NCBI GenBank assembly: GCA_947561395.2
Contig: OX387187.1
Coordinates: 25,897,829-25,961,828, forward strand
From: Buxus sempervirens
Taxonomy: Eukaryota; Streptophyta; Magnoliopsida; Buxales; Buxaceae
Direction of reading: 5' to 3'
DNA length: 64,000 nt
Position numbers and translations under genes: made by a program. The first letter of the stretch is position 1. Each line of letters opens with the position of its first letter. Under the pieces are notes generated by a model that saw nothing but the letters and a program-made list of their open reading frames with translations, searched no databases and was not told where the DNA came from. Positions 20,340 through 30,922 of the stretch are shown piece by piece.

Positions 20340-23291
20340 TCACACCCCCCCAGGTATGTAATTTACCGCCTCAAATTGAAACGAGTGGAATGCAATCTTG
20401 TCAACAGTCAAGTCCACATTGATTAGGGGTACATCAGGTGACACAACGGGCGGCACCAAGTTTTCGGCTAGGACTGTTATCACCCTTTGCCCTCTTATGT
20501 ATTTCACCCTCTGGTGGAGCGTGGATGGTATTGCCCTAGCCGAATGTATCCACGGCCTCCCTAGGAGCAGATTGAAGGCTGCGGGTATATCCATCACTTC
20601 AAATGTGATGTTAAAGATATTCGGCCCAATTGTGACCGGCAGTTCAATCTCCCCTAGGGAGTGGGTCTTGGAGCTATCAAAAGCCCTCACTATCCGCCCA
20701 TTCCGTTTGATCCTTGACTGGTCCAGGCCCAGCTTGGTAAAAGTGATTAACGGGCAAACGTTTAACGCTGACCCGTTGTCAATTAAAACCCGTGCAACCA
20801 TGCAGCCCTTACAAAGCACAGTGATGTGCAAAGGGTCCACATGATAACACCCACCTGGGCTGATCTCACCCTCTGAGAAACTTATCACATTATGTGACAA
20901 GATTTGACCAACCATTTTACCAAGCTGGTCCGGATCAATGGTCTGGGATACGTGTGCCCTCTGTAGCACCCTTAACAGTGCATCCCTGTGCTTTTCAGAA
21001 TTCAGCAAGAGGCCTAGTATTGAAATCTGGGCCGGGACCTTGTTTAGCTGATCCACAAGATTGAATTCACTTTTCTTTATTATTTTTATGAGGTCTGCTG
21101 CCTCATTTTCTGCACCCTGGGGGGTGTCTTCTCCCACTTTATTTTTTCCCTTCTGTTTTCTTTTTTCTTCATTTTCTCTTTTTTCTTTCTCTTCACCCCC
21201 TGCACATCTCCCTGACCTCGTCATGAGGTTCACCTCCTCCTGGTTCTGGTTACTAACCTTTGGAACCGTAGCCGTGATTCCCTCGCTGTAGTTCCATGGT
21301 ACAGCGGCCTCTGAATAGGCTAATTTAGGGATGTCAACCACTAGTGGCTGGAGTTTGGACCGGGATGTATGAGCCGGTTTAGGGATAGTATGGGCTGGCT
21401 GCACATTTACAACCAGGGGTTGAAGTTTGGATTTGGTGGGGACAGAAGAAGTGATGGAAGCAGTAGTGGGGTCAAGATTGATGACCAGTGGAGCCTTGGA
21501 CTGCTTGGATGGAGAATAAGTGGGTGGACTGCAATTGAAGACCAATGCGGGCCTTGCAGTATTCATCTGGGTCATAAGAGATGAGACCCGGTTCAAAGAG
21601 GAACTTATATCCTCAGCAGCTGTATTATTTTTTTGGGAGACCATGTTGATCTCCTCCTCTTCCTCCTCTGGGAAAAATCGGACCTGGACCGTGGTCCCCA
21701 CGGGAGCTATGAGCTGTGATGGGTCAAAGGCCCTTCTGGTGGTAGATATGGCAGTGATGGAGTTGGATGGGCCTGCCCCATTGTGGTAAGGCAGAGGATT
21801 CTGCCCAATATCATTTCCTGACTGGGCGGGTGCAGCAGTGTTAAAGACCAAGGCCTTCTGGTCCAACAGGTCCTGGACCGCATGCTTCAATACCCAGCAG
21901 GTATCTGTAGAATGCCCCGGTGCACCCATGTGGAAGTCACAGGTGACCGATGTGTCAAAATTTCTTCCCCTGGTGGCATTCGGGTTAGGCTCCTTCAGAG
22001 TCAAGTATTCCCCTTTCAGCAGGGTTGGCAGTAGTTGGGACAGAGATATGGGTAGAGGGGTGAAAACCCGGTTCTTTCTTGCTGCGAACCAGGCATCCCG
22101 CTCCTCCTTAGAAAAAGTCCTCCTTGTGTTAGCTGGCACAGAGGGAGAGAAGTTGACATTCAGCGGGGGCTGGTACGACTGCTGGGCCTGCTGGGCCTGT
22201 TGGGGTGCCGAGATGTTGACGTGCAGTGGCTTCTTGGCTGGAGGAGCCTGGACCAGGTTCACCTCCCCTTCTTTTCGGGCCCCCGTCTTTTTGAATCCGG
22301 CCCCTTTCTTTTGGGCCATGGAGGCCGAGGAATCAGACTGCCCAGTCAGAGTAGAGTAGTCTATCAGCCTTCCTGACCTGACCCCTTCTTCGATCCGGTC
22401 AGCCACCTGCACCAGGACTGCAAAGTTGGTAGTGATCTGACCCACCAAATGGTTGTAAAAGGGCTGCCCCAGTGTGCCCATAAATGTGGAGATCATCTCC
22501 GGCTCTTGCATAGGTGGCCTGACCTGGGAGGCGGCCTCTCTCCATCTCTTGGCGTACTGCCGTACTGGTTCATCTTTCCCTTTTGTCATCCTCATCATGT
22601 CGTACCGGTCCGGCACGATCTCAGAGTTGAACTTGTATTGGTCCAGGAAAGCGTCTGCTAGGTCCTTCCACCTCCTGATCCTTCCATGGTCCACTGTAGC
22701 GAACCACCGAAGGGCTGACCCGGTCAGACTCCTCTGGAAGAGCTGGATCAGTATTCCATCGTCCCGGCCAAACTGGCACAGGGCCCCGCAGTATAGTTTC
22801 AGATGGCTTAATGGGCAGCCCGTGCCATCAAACTTGTCGAAATCTGGGCACCTGAACTTAGCCGGTAGACAGACGTCCGGGTACATGCACAGGTCCTCGA
22901 AGGTGGTGCCTGCATGGCTGCCTCCCCCCTTTACCTCTTTCAGCTCTGCCTGGATCCTCTCTATCCTCAGCAGCATCTTCTTTTCCATCTCATCTCGGGC
23001 CTTTTCTTTTTCCAGCTCTTTCTCAGACTCCGCTGTATTTTCCCTGATCAGAATGGGTTCAGGGACTGGTTCAGAAATGGGCTCAGGCATGGGCTGAGCC
23101 GGAGGCGGAATATAGGCCTGAGGTGGCGGTGCCGGATGAGAAGTCGACGCCTGATTTTGGGCTTGGGCCTGCTGGGCTTGAGCCGCCAGTAAGTCTCCCA
23201 GCATTTTGGCCAGACCGGCCACTTGTTCCTGCAGCTGAGTAAAGTCCTGAGCGGGGACAGTAGCTTGGGCTTGGTTCTCTTCAGTATTCAT
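20340..23291 (-). CDS. gag: Gag-protease of the 22.4-kb element
   Basis: The frame opens with VTRSKARAMN; I take the ATG at 23291. A Gln/Ala- and Pro-rich N terminus (to about residue 90) is followed by a charged helix (KELEKEKARDEMEKK). The capsid-type Gag domain (about 140-320) has CPDFDKFDGTGCPLSHLKLY and PVRQYAKRWREAASQV. A zinc-knuckle variant, CDFHMGAPGHSTDTC, lies near 460. Low-complexity Ser/Pro stretches come next, then an aspartic protease near the C terminus with VLIDNGSALNVCP (active-site DNGS) and FNLLLGRPWIHS. It is about 980 residues, large for Gag-protease but usual in the Ogre group. A good 3' splice site (TTTTTCCTCAG) lies just upstream on the minus strand (exon from 23357), matching a donor in the LTR leader. 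Confidence 0.88.
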   Translation of the reverse strand: MNTEENQAQATVPAQDFTQLQEQVAGLAKMLGDLLAAQAQQAQAQNQASTSHPAPPPQAYIPPPAQPMPEPISEPVPEPILIRENTAESEKELEKEKARDEMEKKMLLRIERIQAELKEVKGGGSHAGTTFEDLCMYPDVCLPAKFRCPDFDKFDGTGCPLSHLKLYCGALCQFGRDDGILIQLFQRSLTGSALRWFATVDHGRIRRWKDLADAFLDQYKFNSEIVPDRYDMMRMTKGKDEPVRQYAKRWREAASQVRPPMQEPEMISTFMGTLGQPFYNHLVGQITTNFAVLVQVADRIEEGVRSGRLIDYSTLTGQSDSSASMAQKKGAGFKKTGARKEGEVNLVQAPPAKKPLHVNISAPQQAQQAQQSYQPPLNVNFSPSVPANTRRTFSKEERDAWFAARKNRVFTPLPISLSQLLPTLLKGEYLTLKEPNPNATRGRNFDTSVTCDFHMGAPGHSTDTCWVLKHAVQDLLDQKALVFNTAAPAQSGNDIGQNPLPYHNGAGPSNSITAISTTRRAFDPSQLIAPVGTTVQVRFFPEEEEEEINMVSQKNNTAAEDISSSLNRVSSLMTQMNTARPALVFNCSPPTYSPSKQSKAPLVINLDPTTASITSSVPTKSKLQPLVVNVQPAHTIPKPAHTSRSKLQPLVVDIPKLAYSEAAVPWNYSEGITATVPKVSNQNQEEVNLMTRSGRCAGGEEKEKRENEEKRKQKGKNKVGEDTPQGAENEAADLIKIIKKSEFNLVDQLNKVPAQISILGLLLNSEKHRDALLRVLQRAHVSQTIDPDQLGKMVGQILSHNVISFSEGEISPGGCYHVDPLHITVLCKGCMVARVLIDNGSALNVCPLITFTKLGLDQSRIKRNGRIVRAFDSSKTHSLGEIELPVTIGPNIFNITFEVMDIPAAFNLLLGRPWIHSARAIPSTLHQRVKYIRGQRVITVLAENLVPPVVSPDVPLINVDLTVDKIAFHSFQFEAVNYIPGGV

Positions 23292-23539
23292 GGCTCTTGC
23301 TTTGGATCTGGTCACGGGAGCAATGACTGCAAATAAGTGCACCTAGGTTGAATGTACCTGAGGAAAAAATGAATAGAACATGTCAGCTTCCATTTAACTT
23401 GAGTCACACCCCTATACATGTAAACCAGTAGGTTAGGTGAACACCAATCCAGATTTTTTTGTGCTTTTTTTTTTGTTTTGTTTTTTTTTTTGTTTTTTGA
23501 TTTTGTGTTGGAATATTCTAGGGCTTCCAAGGGTCCCAA

Positions 23540-24380
23540 TTTTTTTGATTTGATTGATAAAAATAACCAACCAAGGTTTTCATTTTTTTTTGATTTGATT
23601 GATAAAAATAACCAACCAAAGGTGTCTTGGACTACTCTATCCAAGTATCCCACAAATGTTTTGATTTGATTGATAAAAATAACCAACCAAAGGTGTCTTG
23701 GAATATTCTAGGGCTTCCAAGTATCCCACAAATGTTTTGATTTGATTGATAAAAATAACCAACCAAAGGTGTCTTGGACTACTCTATCCAAGTATCCCAC
23801 AAATGTTTTGATTTGATTGATAAAAATAACCAACCAAAGGTGTCTTGGAATATTCTAGGGCTTCCAAGTATCCCACAAATGTTTTGATTTGATTGATAAA
23901 AATAATCAACCAAAGGTGTCTTGGACTACTCTATCCAAGTATCCCACAAATGTTTTGATTTGATTGATAAAAATAACCAACCAAAGGTGTCTTGGACTAC
24001 TCTATCCAAGTATCCCACAAATGTTTTGATTTGATTGATAAAAATAACCAACCAAAGGTGTCTTGGACTATTCTAGGGCTTCCAAGTATCCCACTTTTTT
24101 TGGATTTGATTGATAAAAATAACCAACCAAGGTTTTCATTTTTTTTTTTTGATTTGATTGATAAAAATAACCAACCAAGGTTTTCTTGGACTACTCTATC
24201 CAAGTATCCTACAAATGTTTTGATTTGATTGATAAAAATAACCAACCAAGGTTTTCATTTTTTTTTTTTTGATTTGATTGATAAAAATAACCAACCAAGG
24301 TTTTCATGGAATATTCTAGGGCTTCCAAGTGTCCCACTTTTTTTTGATTTGATTGATAAAAATAACCAACCAAAGGTTTT
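23540..24380. repeat. Leader tandem repeat, alternating ~71/76-bp units
   Basis: About ten units share TTTGATTTGATTGAT, AAAAATAACCAACCAA and GGTGTCTTGG blocks. Two spacer types alternate, 'ACTACTCTATCCAAGTATCC' and 'AATATTCTAGGGCTTCCAAG', giving unit steps of 71 and 76 bp. Toward 24060-24380 the units shorten and gain T runs. The array lies in the untranslated leader between the primer site and gag. It is not CRISPR-like: it has no unique spacers and lies in a plant element. Confidence 0.85.
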
Positions 24381-24673
24381 TTTTTTCTTCTTCAAATTTG
24401 TTGAATTTTCTCAGTTTTCAAGTTCCAGAGTTTGACTGACACATGTTTGAGTTGAGTTGGTGTCAAAAAATATGACACCTTGGTTTCCTCTTTGATTTTC
24501 AAACTTAGGTTAAACCCTGAAAGAATATTTTATTTTTTGTATTTTTTTTTTGATTTTGTATTTTTGGGAACATTTCTTATGTCCTTTTCGGGGTGCCTAA
24601 GGATTATCCACAGTGTTTTAGGCATTTTATTCTGAAAATTTGGGCTGAACAGCCAATTTGTGCATTTTTTGAA

Positions 24674-24818
24674 TGTATCCGGTATAACATTTCGGATAAT
24701 AATATGCCTTATTGTATCCGGTCAACTTAACCGGATATCCGCATATGTATTTGTATCCGGAAATATGTACCGGATATGATTAGAGCTGTTATTAACCGGC
24801 CTGAGTTGCCGGTTATTG
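24674..24818. promoter_or_regulatory. TATCCGG palindrome array in the leader
   Basis: Units TATCCGG...TTCGGATA, TATCCGG...CCGGATA (twice) and AACCGG...CCGGTTA follow each other in 145 bp. This is the same motif as in the LTR U3 and ahead of both antisense genes, but here it sits in the leader about 1.4 kb upstream of gag on the minus strand. Confidence 0.65.
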
Positions 24819-26196
24819 CCGAAATGGCCCTTTTTGACTCATTTTTTCCACCAGATTTGATTTTTTTCATTCCCAATTGATGTTCACCTTAATTTGACCT
24901 TCAAAACTTGCCCCAAATTGGGCTTGGACATCATACTTGCAAAATTCCCTAAACTTAGGAAAAGAACATGGTTTTACCTTGCCACCTTGTATTACCTTCA
25001 TTCAATATGGTATTCACATTATACCTTGGCCTGTAAAACATGCAAACGGCCTTCCCACATTTACACCCAATTTCCCCAAACGCAATTGTGTGCTTTTAGC
25101 CGAAAACGTGTTTCTCCACCTTCAAGCGTATGGTTTTTGGGTTTTGGCTTAATTGGCAACTTAGAACTCAAGTCTAGTGATGCCCGGAATCGAATCACAG
25201 ATCCCATTGTCATCACATCATTGACCCAAATTCTAAGGTAAATGTTTTCACTTTCGCTTTTCGAAGTCACGACCTCGGTGCGCCAAGCTACACACATTCA
25301 TGGTTCAACTTCCTAATAGGTAAAGGGTAGGATGTGCAAATTGTTTCAAGTGCTCAAGTGCAATTTTAAAATTGTGGTAATCATTCACAACGTCCCAGCC
25401 CCTTGCCACTCTTTTTCGTAGCCATGCATTCAATTTCAAGCCAAGGCATATATGACAAAATAATGAAGCTAAATACAAGCAAGCAAGCACCAAAACAACT
25501 AAATATGCACAAAAATATTACATGCCCTAAAAGTGTTATACAAAACATGTCATTTGTACAAACAACCATCAAATCATGTAAGCATGCTTGAAACTCAAAA
25601 GCATTCCCTAAAATCCCAGATTTCATGCTCTTTTTCATGCTCAAAGTGTACCATTTCTACCCCAAATTGGAGCCTAAAATTTTAGCACTACTTGACATGA
25701 TACCAAAGTGTTTCAATGAGGTAAAATATGCTTGAAATCTCCAGAAATATGCACTAAAATTTTCAGATTTCTCATGCTCTTGGTTTTCATGCTTAAATTG
25801 AATCCCCCTATACCCCAAATCAAAGGCATGGCATAACAAAAAATTTTTAAGCACAAAAAAGCATGCTTTATAGGAATCATGTTTGAATACCCCAAAAATT
25901 CTGAACTCCTAGATTTCATGTTTCTAATTCTCATGTTCAAACCATGGTATTCAATATCCAAATTAGAGCATGTTATCAAAAATATAACCAAATCATGCTT
26001 CAAGATAGGCTTTTCCTAAATCAACCTTTAGGCAACATCAAGTAAAACATACATGACTTGATTCATATAAAATTCAAAAGCATCCCAATCTGATTTGAAA
26101 TACAAGAATATATACAAATGAATTAAACAAAGTAGCAAGCATTCAAAAATAATTAAAAAGCATGAAATACACAAAAAAAAGGCTTAAATCCACAAG
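24819..26196. other. Untranslated leader of the 22.4-kb element
   Basis: No supported coding sequence. It is AT-rich with repeated 'TCATGCT...AAAATTTTAG' style text around 25600-26000. In related Ogre elements an extra ORF lies in this position; I looked for one on the minus strand and found none longer than about 100 codons. Confidence 0.6.
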
Positions 26197-26214
26197 TCCC
26201 CAGCAGAGTCGCCA
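26197..26214 (-). other. Primer binding site, tRNA-Arg type
   Basis: On the minus strand, two bases beyond the 5' LTR, the sequence is TGGCGACTCTGCTGGGGA. Its complement ends AGAGTCGCCA. From memory a plant tRNA-Arg ends CCCCAGCGGAGTCGCCA, one mismatch from this. Ogre elements are known to use tRNA-Arg. Confidence 0.8.
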
Positions 26215-26216
26215 GT

Positions 26217-28483
26217 TGTGAGACATGGGAAAAAATCACCGGAGTGATCGTCCCTCCGTCAACACACGGGCTCAACGCAAAAATTGGGAGAGTCGCCACC
26301 ATTCATGATTTTGGGGTGAGAATGGACACCAAAAGAGTTCAAAATATGCAAAAATAGCCAAAAGACACATTCTAGGGTAAAAATAACCCTACTTGAAAAT
26401 CATTTCCAGAGATGGGTAAGGGGATTAGATTATGAACGGGGGAAGGTGTTAGGCACCCCCATTCATCCACATGAAGTGGTTGCCAAGTGTATATTCATGC
26501 AAAAACAAAGTAAGAAAGCTTGCTAAAAATCACGAAAAAGCCTTGAAAAAGGAACAATGTATGATATTTTCACATGAAGATCTAAATGGATTTTAGATCT
26601 TCTCTTATGTCAATATCACTTCTGGAGTATTTCAAAAGATGAAAATCAAAGCACAAGTTGCTTACAACCAAGTTAGATCAAATCCGGAAAATTCGGTAAA
26701 AAGTATGCCATTTGCCTTAAAATCATTCAAATCCAATTCTGAATTGAACCAAACCAAATCCATTTGAACGATTAGGGTAAATAAGAGTCTCATGCAAAAT
26801 TTCACTTCATTCCGATGAAAAATCTAGGAGTTATACTCCTTTAAAGTTGCTGTTGGGGATTTTGAAAAGTGGTAAGTGGGCAACTTTGGAAAATTGTCTA
26901 GAAAAATCCACTACATAGAAATCCGTGAAATTTGGTGTGATTGAAGTCTGTATGGCCATCTTTCAACAGAAACTAGCCTCATACAAAAATCCCTTCGGAC
27001 GTGCCTTGGGTGGTCTCCCGAACAGGCCCCGAAGATCACAGATTTACCCAGAAAAATGCAAATGAGCAGTTCTGAGTAAATCGGCTACCAATAATTCAAA
27101 TGGAATCCAAAAAATATGAAACCAACTGGATTTGAAAATAGACTCATAAAGGAGTACTCAGAAATAAAAATCACTCGAATCGGACTTAAAACGAACACAT
27201 GGCGGTCCGTCGAAGTGACAAGTTCTGTACTTGGACCTGAACTGTCCACTTAACTTCGACAGAGAGGTGTCAAAAATCGGCTAGAGAGAAATTCATGAAA
27301 TTTGGTGGACATAAACTAGACAGCCTCACCTTTCCCATGGTTCTGGAATCGCCCCAAAATTCATCCGGATGATGAAGTTACGGACGTCCGAAGTAGGGGT
27401 ACAGGTGCTGTCAAGTTAAGCCACTTTTGAAGAAAATCAAATCCGAAAATTGACAAAGTGTGTGAGATTCGTGTGATATGAATCCAAAACCTTTAAAAAA
27501 CATTTAAAAACACTCCAGAATTGATTGAGGCCATTTATTTGAGTTTTATCACAATAAATGCAATAAACCCCAAATATGAGCCTATCCCGCCAAAATAGTG
27601 ATATGTGTGCAAAAGTGAAGAAAACCTAGCAAGATGCATATAGATTCAATAAAATAGGTTCTAGCATAGCCTAGGGTTCCGTTCCATTATCGTTTCCCTC
27701 TGTTCTCTTTAAGATAATCAAGGGTACTTTGAATATGGAACGGTTTACAATCAATCAAAAAGGCCTTATGCTACATAGGTTCTAGCACTAGGGTCAATCC
27801 CCAGTCTCGTTTCTCCTAGATCCGCCTTCACGTTTTACGGCTAGGGGAGTCTTGAGATACTTTGAGCCGGGGAAGGATCTCCACACATACAAACAAGGCT
27901 TTACACTACAGAAAGGTAGAAGAAGAGATCTAGATCTAGGAATGTAAAGACAGAAAATAAAAAGAAAAGTTGAGGCTTACCTGAGTGCTGGAGGCGATTC
28001 CACAGCGGTTTTCTTCTTCTCTTGGAGTTCTTCTTTGCGAGAATTCAAAACAAGAGTTGTGTGCCATTTGCTCAAGGAGGAGGCTCCTATTTATAGGCAA
28101 GGGCCAAGGTCATTGGTAGACACAAATTAATGTCTAGAACCCCTCCAACCTAAACCCTAAGGTTATTTCCGCGATTTCCCCTCATTTAATGAGGGACATG
28201 ATGGTAAAAGTGAAAAGCTCTCGGAAAACCCTAATTTTGAGCAAACTTAAGGTATCCGGTATATCAGACCGGATAACAAAGGGCCTTAAGGTATCCGGGA
28301 CATGGTACCGGATACGCTAAGGCTCATACGTATCCGGATAGTCATACCGGATACGGGAAATGGTACTTGTATCCGGATACTCAATCCGGATACAGGTAAA
28401 AGTCTATTTTCTTCAAATTCTGTGCTGGCTTTCCAGGAGATAATGATTTTTGATGATTGTTTGTGCAATTTGGGGTGTCTACA
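26217..28483 (-). repeat. 5' LTR of the 22.4-kb element
   Basis: The TATA box is at 28096-28087, the palindrome array at 28252-28395, the leader donor at 27981/27980 and the U5 copy of the primer-site start at 26289-26298. Each is at the same offset as in the other LTR. About four differences from it were counted over 2,267 bp. Confidence 0.93.
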
Positions 28484-29417
28484 AAAGTATGCCCCCATGC
28501 ACTCCACACCCATGCATGTAGGTTCCCAGCATGCCCTCAAGCAGGAAGCCTGAGGGCTGAAAAGAAGTGGCTAGTGCTACAAAAATAGGGTTTTCTGTAC
28601 TTGACCGAAAACACAGTTTGGTCAAGTATAAAATTTTCATAACTGAAATTATATTTCGGTTATGCTTTATTTTAGCATGACCGAAATATAATTTCGGTCA
28701 TGAACAGTTTAGGGTTTGCCCAAACTGTCATTTCGGCCAAACCCAGAAAAATCCCAAAAATGCCTTTTTTTGCCTCTTTTGATTATTTTGAACCTTTTTT
28801 TTTTATTGAGCCAAGGCTAATCCAATAGGGTTTTTGGTCGACCCAGAACCCAAATGGGCCTTGGGCCCAGCAGGCCCAAATTGAGTATCTATGGGACTTC
28901 CAACGGGGCCCACTCATTCCAACCAACTTTGAACCAGAAAGGGTGCTACCCTATGTAGCAACCCTAATTGGGACTTAGACCATCTCCTGATCTAATTTCG
29001 CATCCCGTGGGCCTTCCAACGGGGCCCACACTCTAGACCTAGATCACTTGAGTTAAAAAAGATAAAAATCAAAATAAAAGGGACCTACACCACACATGTG
29101 GCCCCACAAAGACCCAATCAAAGAAGCATGCTGGATTAGGAACAGGTGAAATGACTCAATTTCCAAACTTAACCAGGGATAACCCATGGGACCCATTACC
29201 CGATGGGGCAGACCAGAATGTCTACAGACTTCCCTGGACCATAACAGGGCACTTAAATAGAATCTCATGCCGCAGACCAACCAATAGACGGCCTTTTAGG
29301 CACCTAGGTGTCTGCCTGCACCTTATTAGGCAGTAGCGACTCCTATTCCTCAGTTTTCTCCCTAAGAGGTCCCAACCATATCCCAAGTGCGATTCCCGCG
29401 ATTCGGACGCGCGCACA

Positions 29418-30456
29418 CCTCCGCTGGCCCCCAACTCTTGCTGCAAGGTATCTCTTCAACGAGATTTCTTAGGTGAGTTCTTTTTCTTTATTTATGAGAT
29501 TTCTTCTTCTTCTTTGTAGGTGAGTTCTTCTTCTTCTTCTTCTTTGTAGGTTAGTTCTAGGGTTTCATAGGTGAGTTCTTCTTCTTTACGAGATTTCTTC
29601 AAGAATACTGCTCCATCTTTGTTTTGTTTTTGTTGTATATACCTTTATTTGTTTGGTTTCTATCTACTCCTTTACAAGTTCGGAGTTGCCCGACCACTTG
29701 TGACTTCAAGAAAATATTTTTCTATTTCCAACCTAGCAATTTCATTAGTTTTCCTTAGAGTTCAATAGCCCTTCATTTTTTTTTCTTGATTCTAATGAGT
29801 TGATATTCTACAGGGACCAAGGCTGGACTAGATGGTTGTAAAAGGTGGGAGGATTCCTCCACCTACAAGGAGAAGCTTCTCATTCCTCATGGATCTTAAA
29901 CTAATTGAAATATGTAGGAATCATGTGACGAGTTTGAGTTACATGTCTACAGAAAATCTGAGGCTTGTATGCAGAAGTATAAGCTCAAGATTGGGCTAAG
30001 CTCTGCTGCAAATGTGAAAGAATGAAAAGCTTTAATAGATTTTATGTAGCACTTGTAAATACTTGATGTCAATTGTAAATGCATACATACATTGCCATTC
30101 TCATGGTTCTAGCTTTACTTCGTAAGTTAGTTTTGTTGTTGTGAAAGGGTTACGTTTTGCTCAGAAGAGCATGTATAAACTCACTGAAGTTTAATTTATT
30201 AGCTTGTAAATCATACCATTTTATTTAAATTAGATGAAATTTAATCAGGTTGTCGGACTTATTAACGGATTCGAATATTTAATTGGATTCGAACAAAATC
30301 GGATATGAATGCGGATTTAACAATAATATTCGGATTCGGACTTGGTAGGACATATGAAAGATCCGTCGAATAGTTAAATGAATATGGATATCCTAAATAT
30401 TAATCGGATTCGGATTCATATAGATCCGCTCCGTATTCGCTCCGTTTATAGTCCTA
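29418..30456 (+). other. Right part of hAT-like element 1, with exon-like text
   Basis: 29418-29560 has CTT/TTC-rich text and repeated TAGGTGAGTTCTTCTTC. Around 29810-29900 a frame on the plus strand gives TKAGLDGCKRWEDSSTYKEK and then a stop. What follows resembles a 3' UTR to about 30110. I do not recognise a protein family. It may be a captured host gene tail. The last 200 bp are TCGGATTC-rich subterminal repeats. Confidence 0.35.
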
Positions 30457-30549
30457 CCACTGACTGATATGGTGTTTTGTTGTGTAGGAACCCCAGTTGG
30501 CATGGACATATGTCTGTATGGGACCATGAAAGGAGGAATCGGTCACTTT

Positions 30550-30908
30550 TTTTTTTAAATATATATGAAAATAGAGGATATCATTAGATCAGAAAAATAA
30601 AAGGGCAAGAGAAATACATAATCCATGAGATGATGGACACAAGGATACCAAAAAGAAAGCAAAATAAAACAACTAGATACATAGCCACCTAGCTAACCCA
30701 CAACCAATAGAAAAGTTGAAAAAAAACAGCAAACCAAAACTACCATGTATAACTATCCCTCAAAGATCTCATATCACCCAATAGCTAAAGCCCTCCATTG
30801 TAACACAATCTCAGATGCATATATATGATGAAACTCCTTATCGATACTGAGCCATGATGAAGCCATCACCATTATCTCCTCCAGAACTGTATTGGCTTCA
30901 ACCTGAAA
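30550..30908 (-). mobile_element. 5'-truncated LINE insertion
   Basis: A ~360-bp segment has its poly(A) end at the left (T run 30546-30556 on the plus strand). It is flanked by a 14-bp target duplication, gaatcggtcacttt (30536-30549) and gaataggtcacttt (30909-30922), 13 of 14 matching. On the minus strand its 5' part keeps a frame reading VEANTVLEEIMVMASSWLS...EIVLQWRALAIG before a stop and 3' UTR, as in the tail of plant L1 ORF2. It is far too short to be active. Confidence 0.6.
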
Positions 30909-30922
30909 GAATAGGTCACTTT

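Larger units (their letters stand above)
6058..28483 (-). mobile_element. Young, near-whole Tat/Ogre-like Ty3/gypsy retrotransposon (family F1), 22.4 kb
   Basis: Two 2,267-bp LTRs (6058-8324 and 26217-28483) begin TGTGAGACATGG and end GGTGTCTACA. They flank gag-protease and RT-RNase H-integrase on the minus strand. A perfect TSD aaagt lies at 6053-6057 and 28484-28488. By eye the LTRs differ at about four sites (~0.2%); with assumed rates of 0.7-1.3e-8 per site per year that is roughly 0.07-0.13 My. Lineage: the primer site looks like plant tRNA-Arg, and a second, archaeal-type RNase H lies before integrase, both traits of the Tat/Ogre branch. The large size and the gag-protease/RT split also fit Ogre. 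The usual Ogre ORF upstream of gag was not found. Two genes lie antisense between pol and the 3' LTR. The copy looks almost whole; one or two interruptions between its coding parts may be the intron or frameshift such elements use. Confidence 0.93.
4426..29417 (+). mobile_element. Solo LTR, family F2 (Tat/Ogre-related), host of the 22.4-kb element
   Basis: Starts TGTAAGCACC, ends CGCGCGCACA, and is flanked by a perfect 5-bp TSD cctcc (4421-4425 and 29418-29422). Without the 22.4-kb insertion it is about 2.56 kb. It aligns by eye along its length with the F2 solo LTR at 32479-35390: same start, the same 'AGGTGTCTGCCTGCACC' block and GCGACTCC block near the end. No internal coding region or second LTR is present, so it is a recombination relic. 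It has a palindrome array at about 28600-28735, in which 11-bp arms ATGACCGAAAT/ATTTCGGTCAT flank three bases. Confidence 0.85.
3742..30456. mobile_element. hAT-like non-autonomous DNA element, split by later insertions
   Basis: The left end is TAGGGCTGTAAACGGA and the right end reads, in reverse complement, TAGGACTATAAACGGA, an imperfect terminal inverted repeat of hAT type. The flanks carry an 8-bp target duplication, ccaccgac (3734-3741) and ccactgac (30457-30464), 7 of 8 matching. Removing the solo LTR 4426-29417 and its duplicated target leaves about 1.7 kb of element. Subterminal DNA on both sides is rich in ATCCGA/TCGGAT repeats. No transposase is seen. The internal part (3960-4425 and 29418-30100) has exon-like stretches I do not recognise. 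Calling it one element rests on the matching ends and TSD. Confidence 0.72.

Noticed and set aside
20398-23192. Plus-strand open frames opposite gag-protease, up to ~200 codons
   Set aside because: They mirror the GC-rich gag codons on the other strand; no domain or splice signals seen.
23540-24380. CRISPR-like look of the leader repeats
   Set aside because: The intervals between repeats are themselves repeated, the unit is part of a plant LTR element leader, and there are no cas genes.
24819-26196. Ogre-type extra ORF upstream of gag
   Set aside because: No long minus-strand frame with family resemblance was found; short frames look random.
26197-26214. tRNA gene near the 5' LTR
   Set aside because: Only the 3'-end complement of tRNA-Arg is present; no cloverleaf around it. 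It is the primer binding site.
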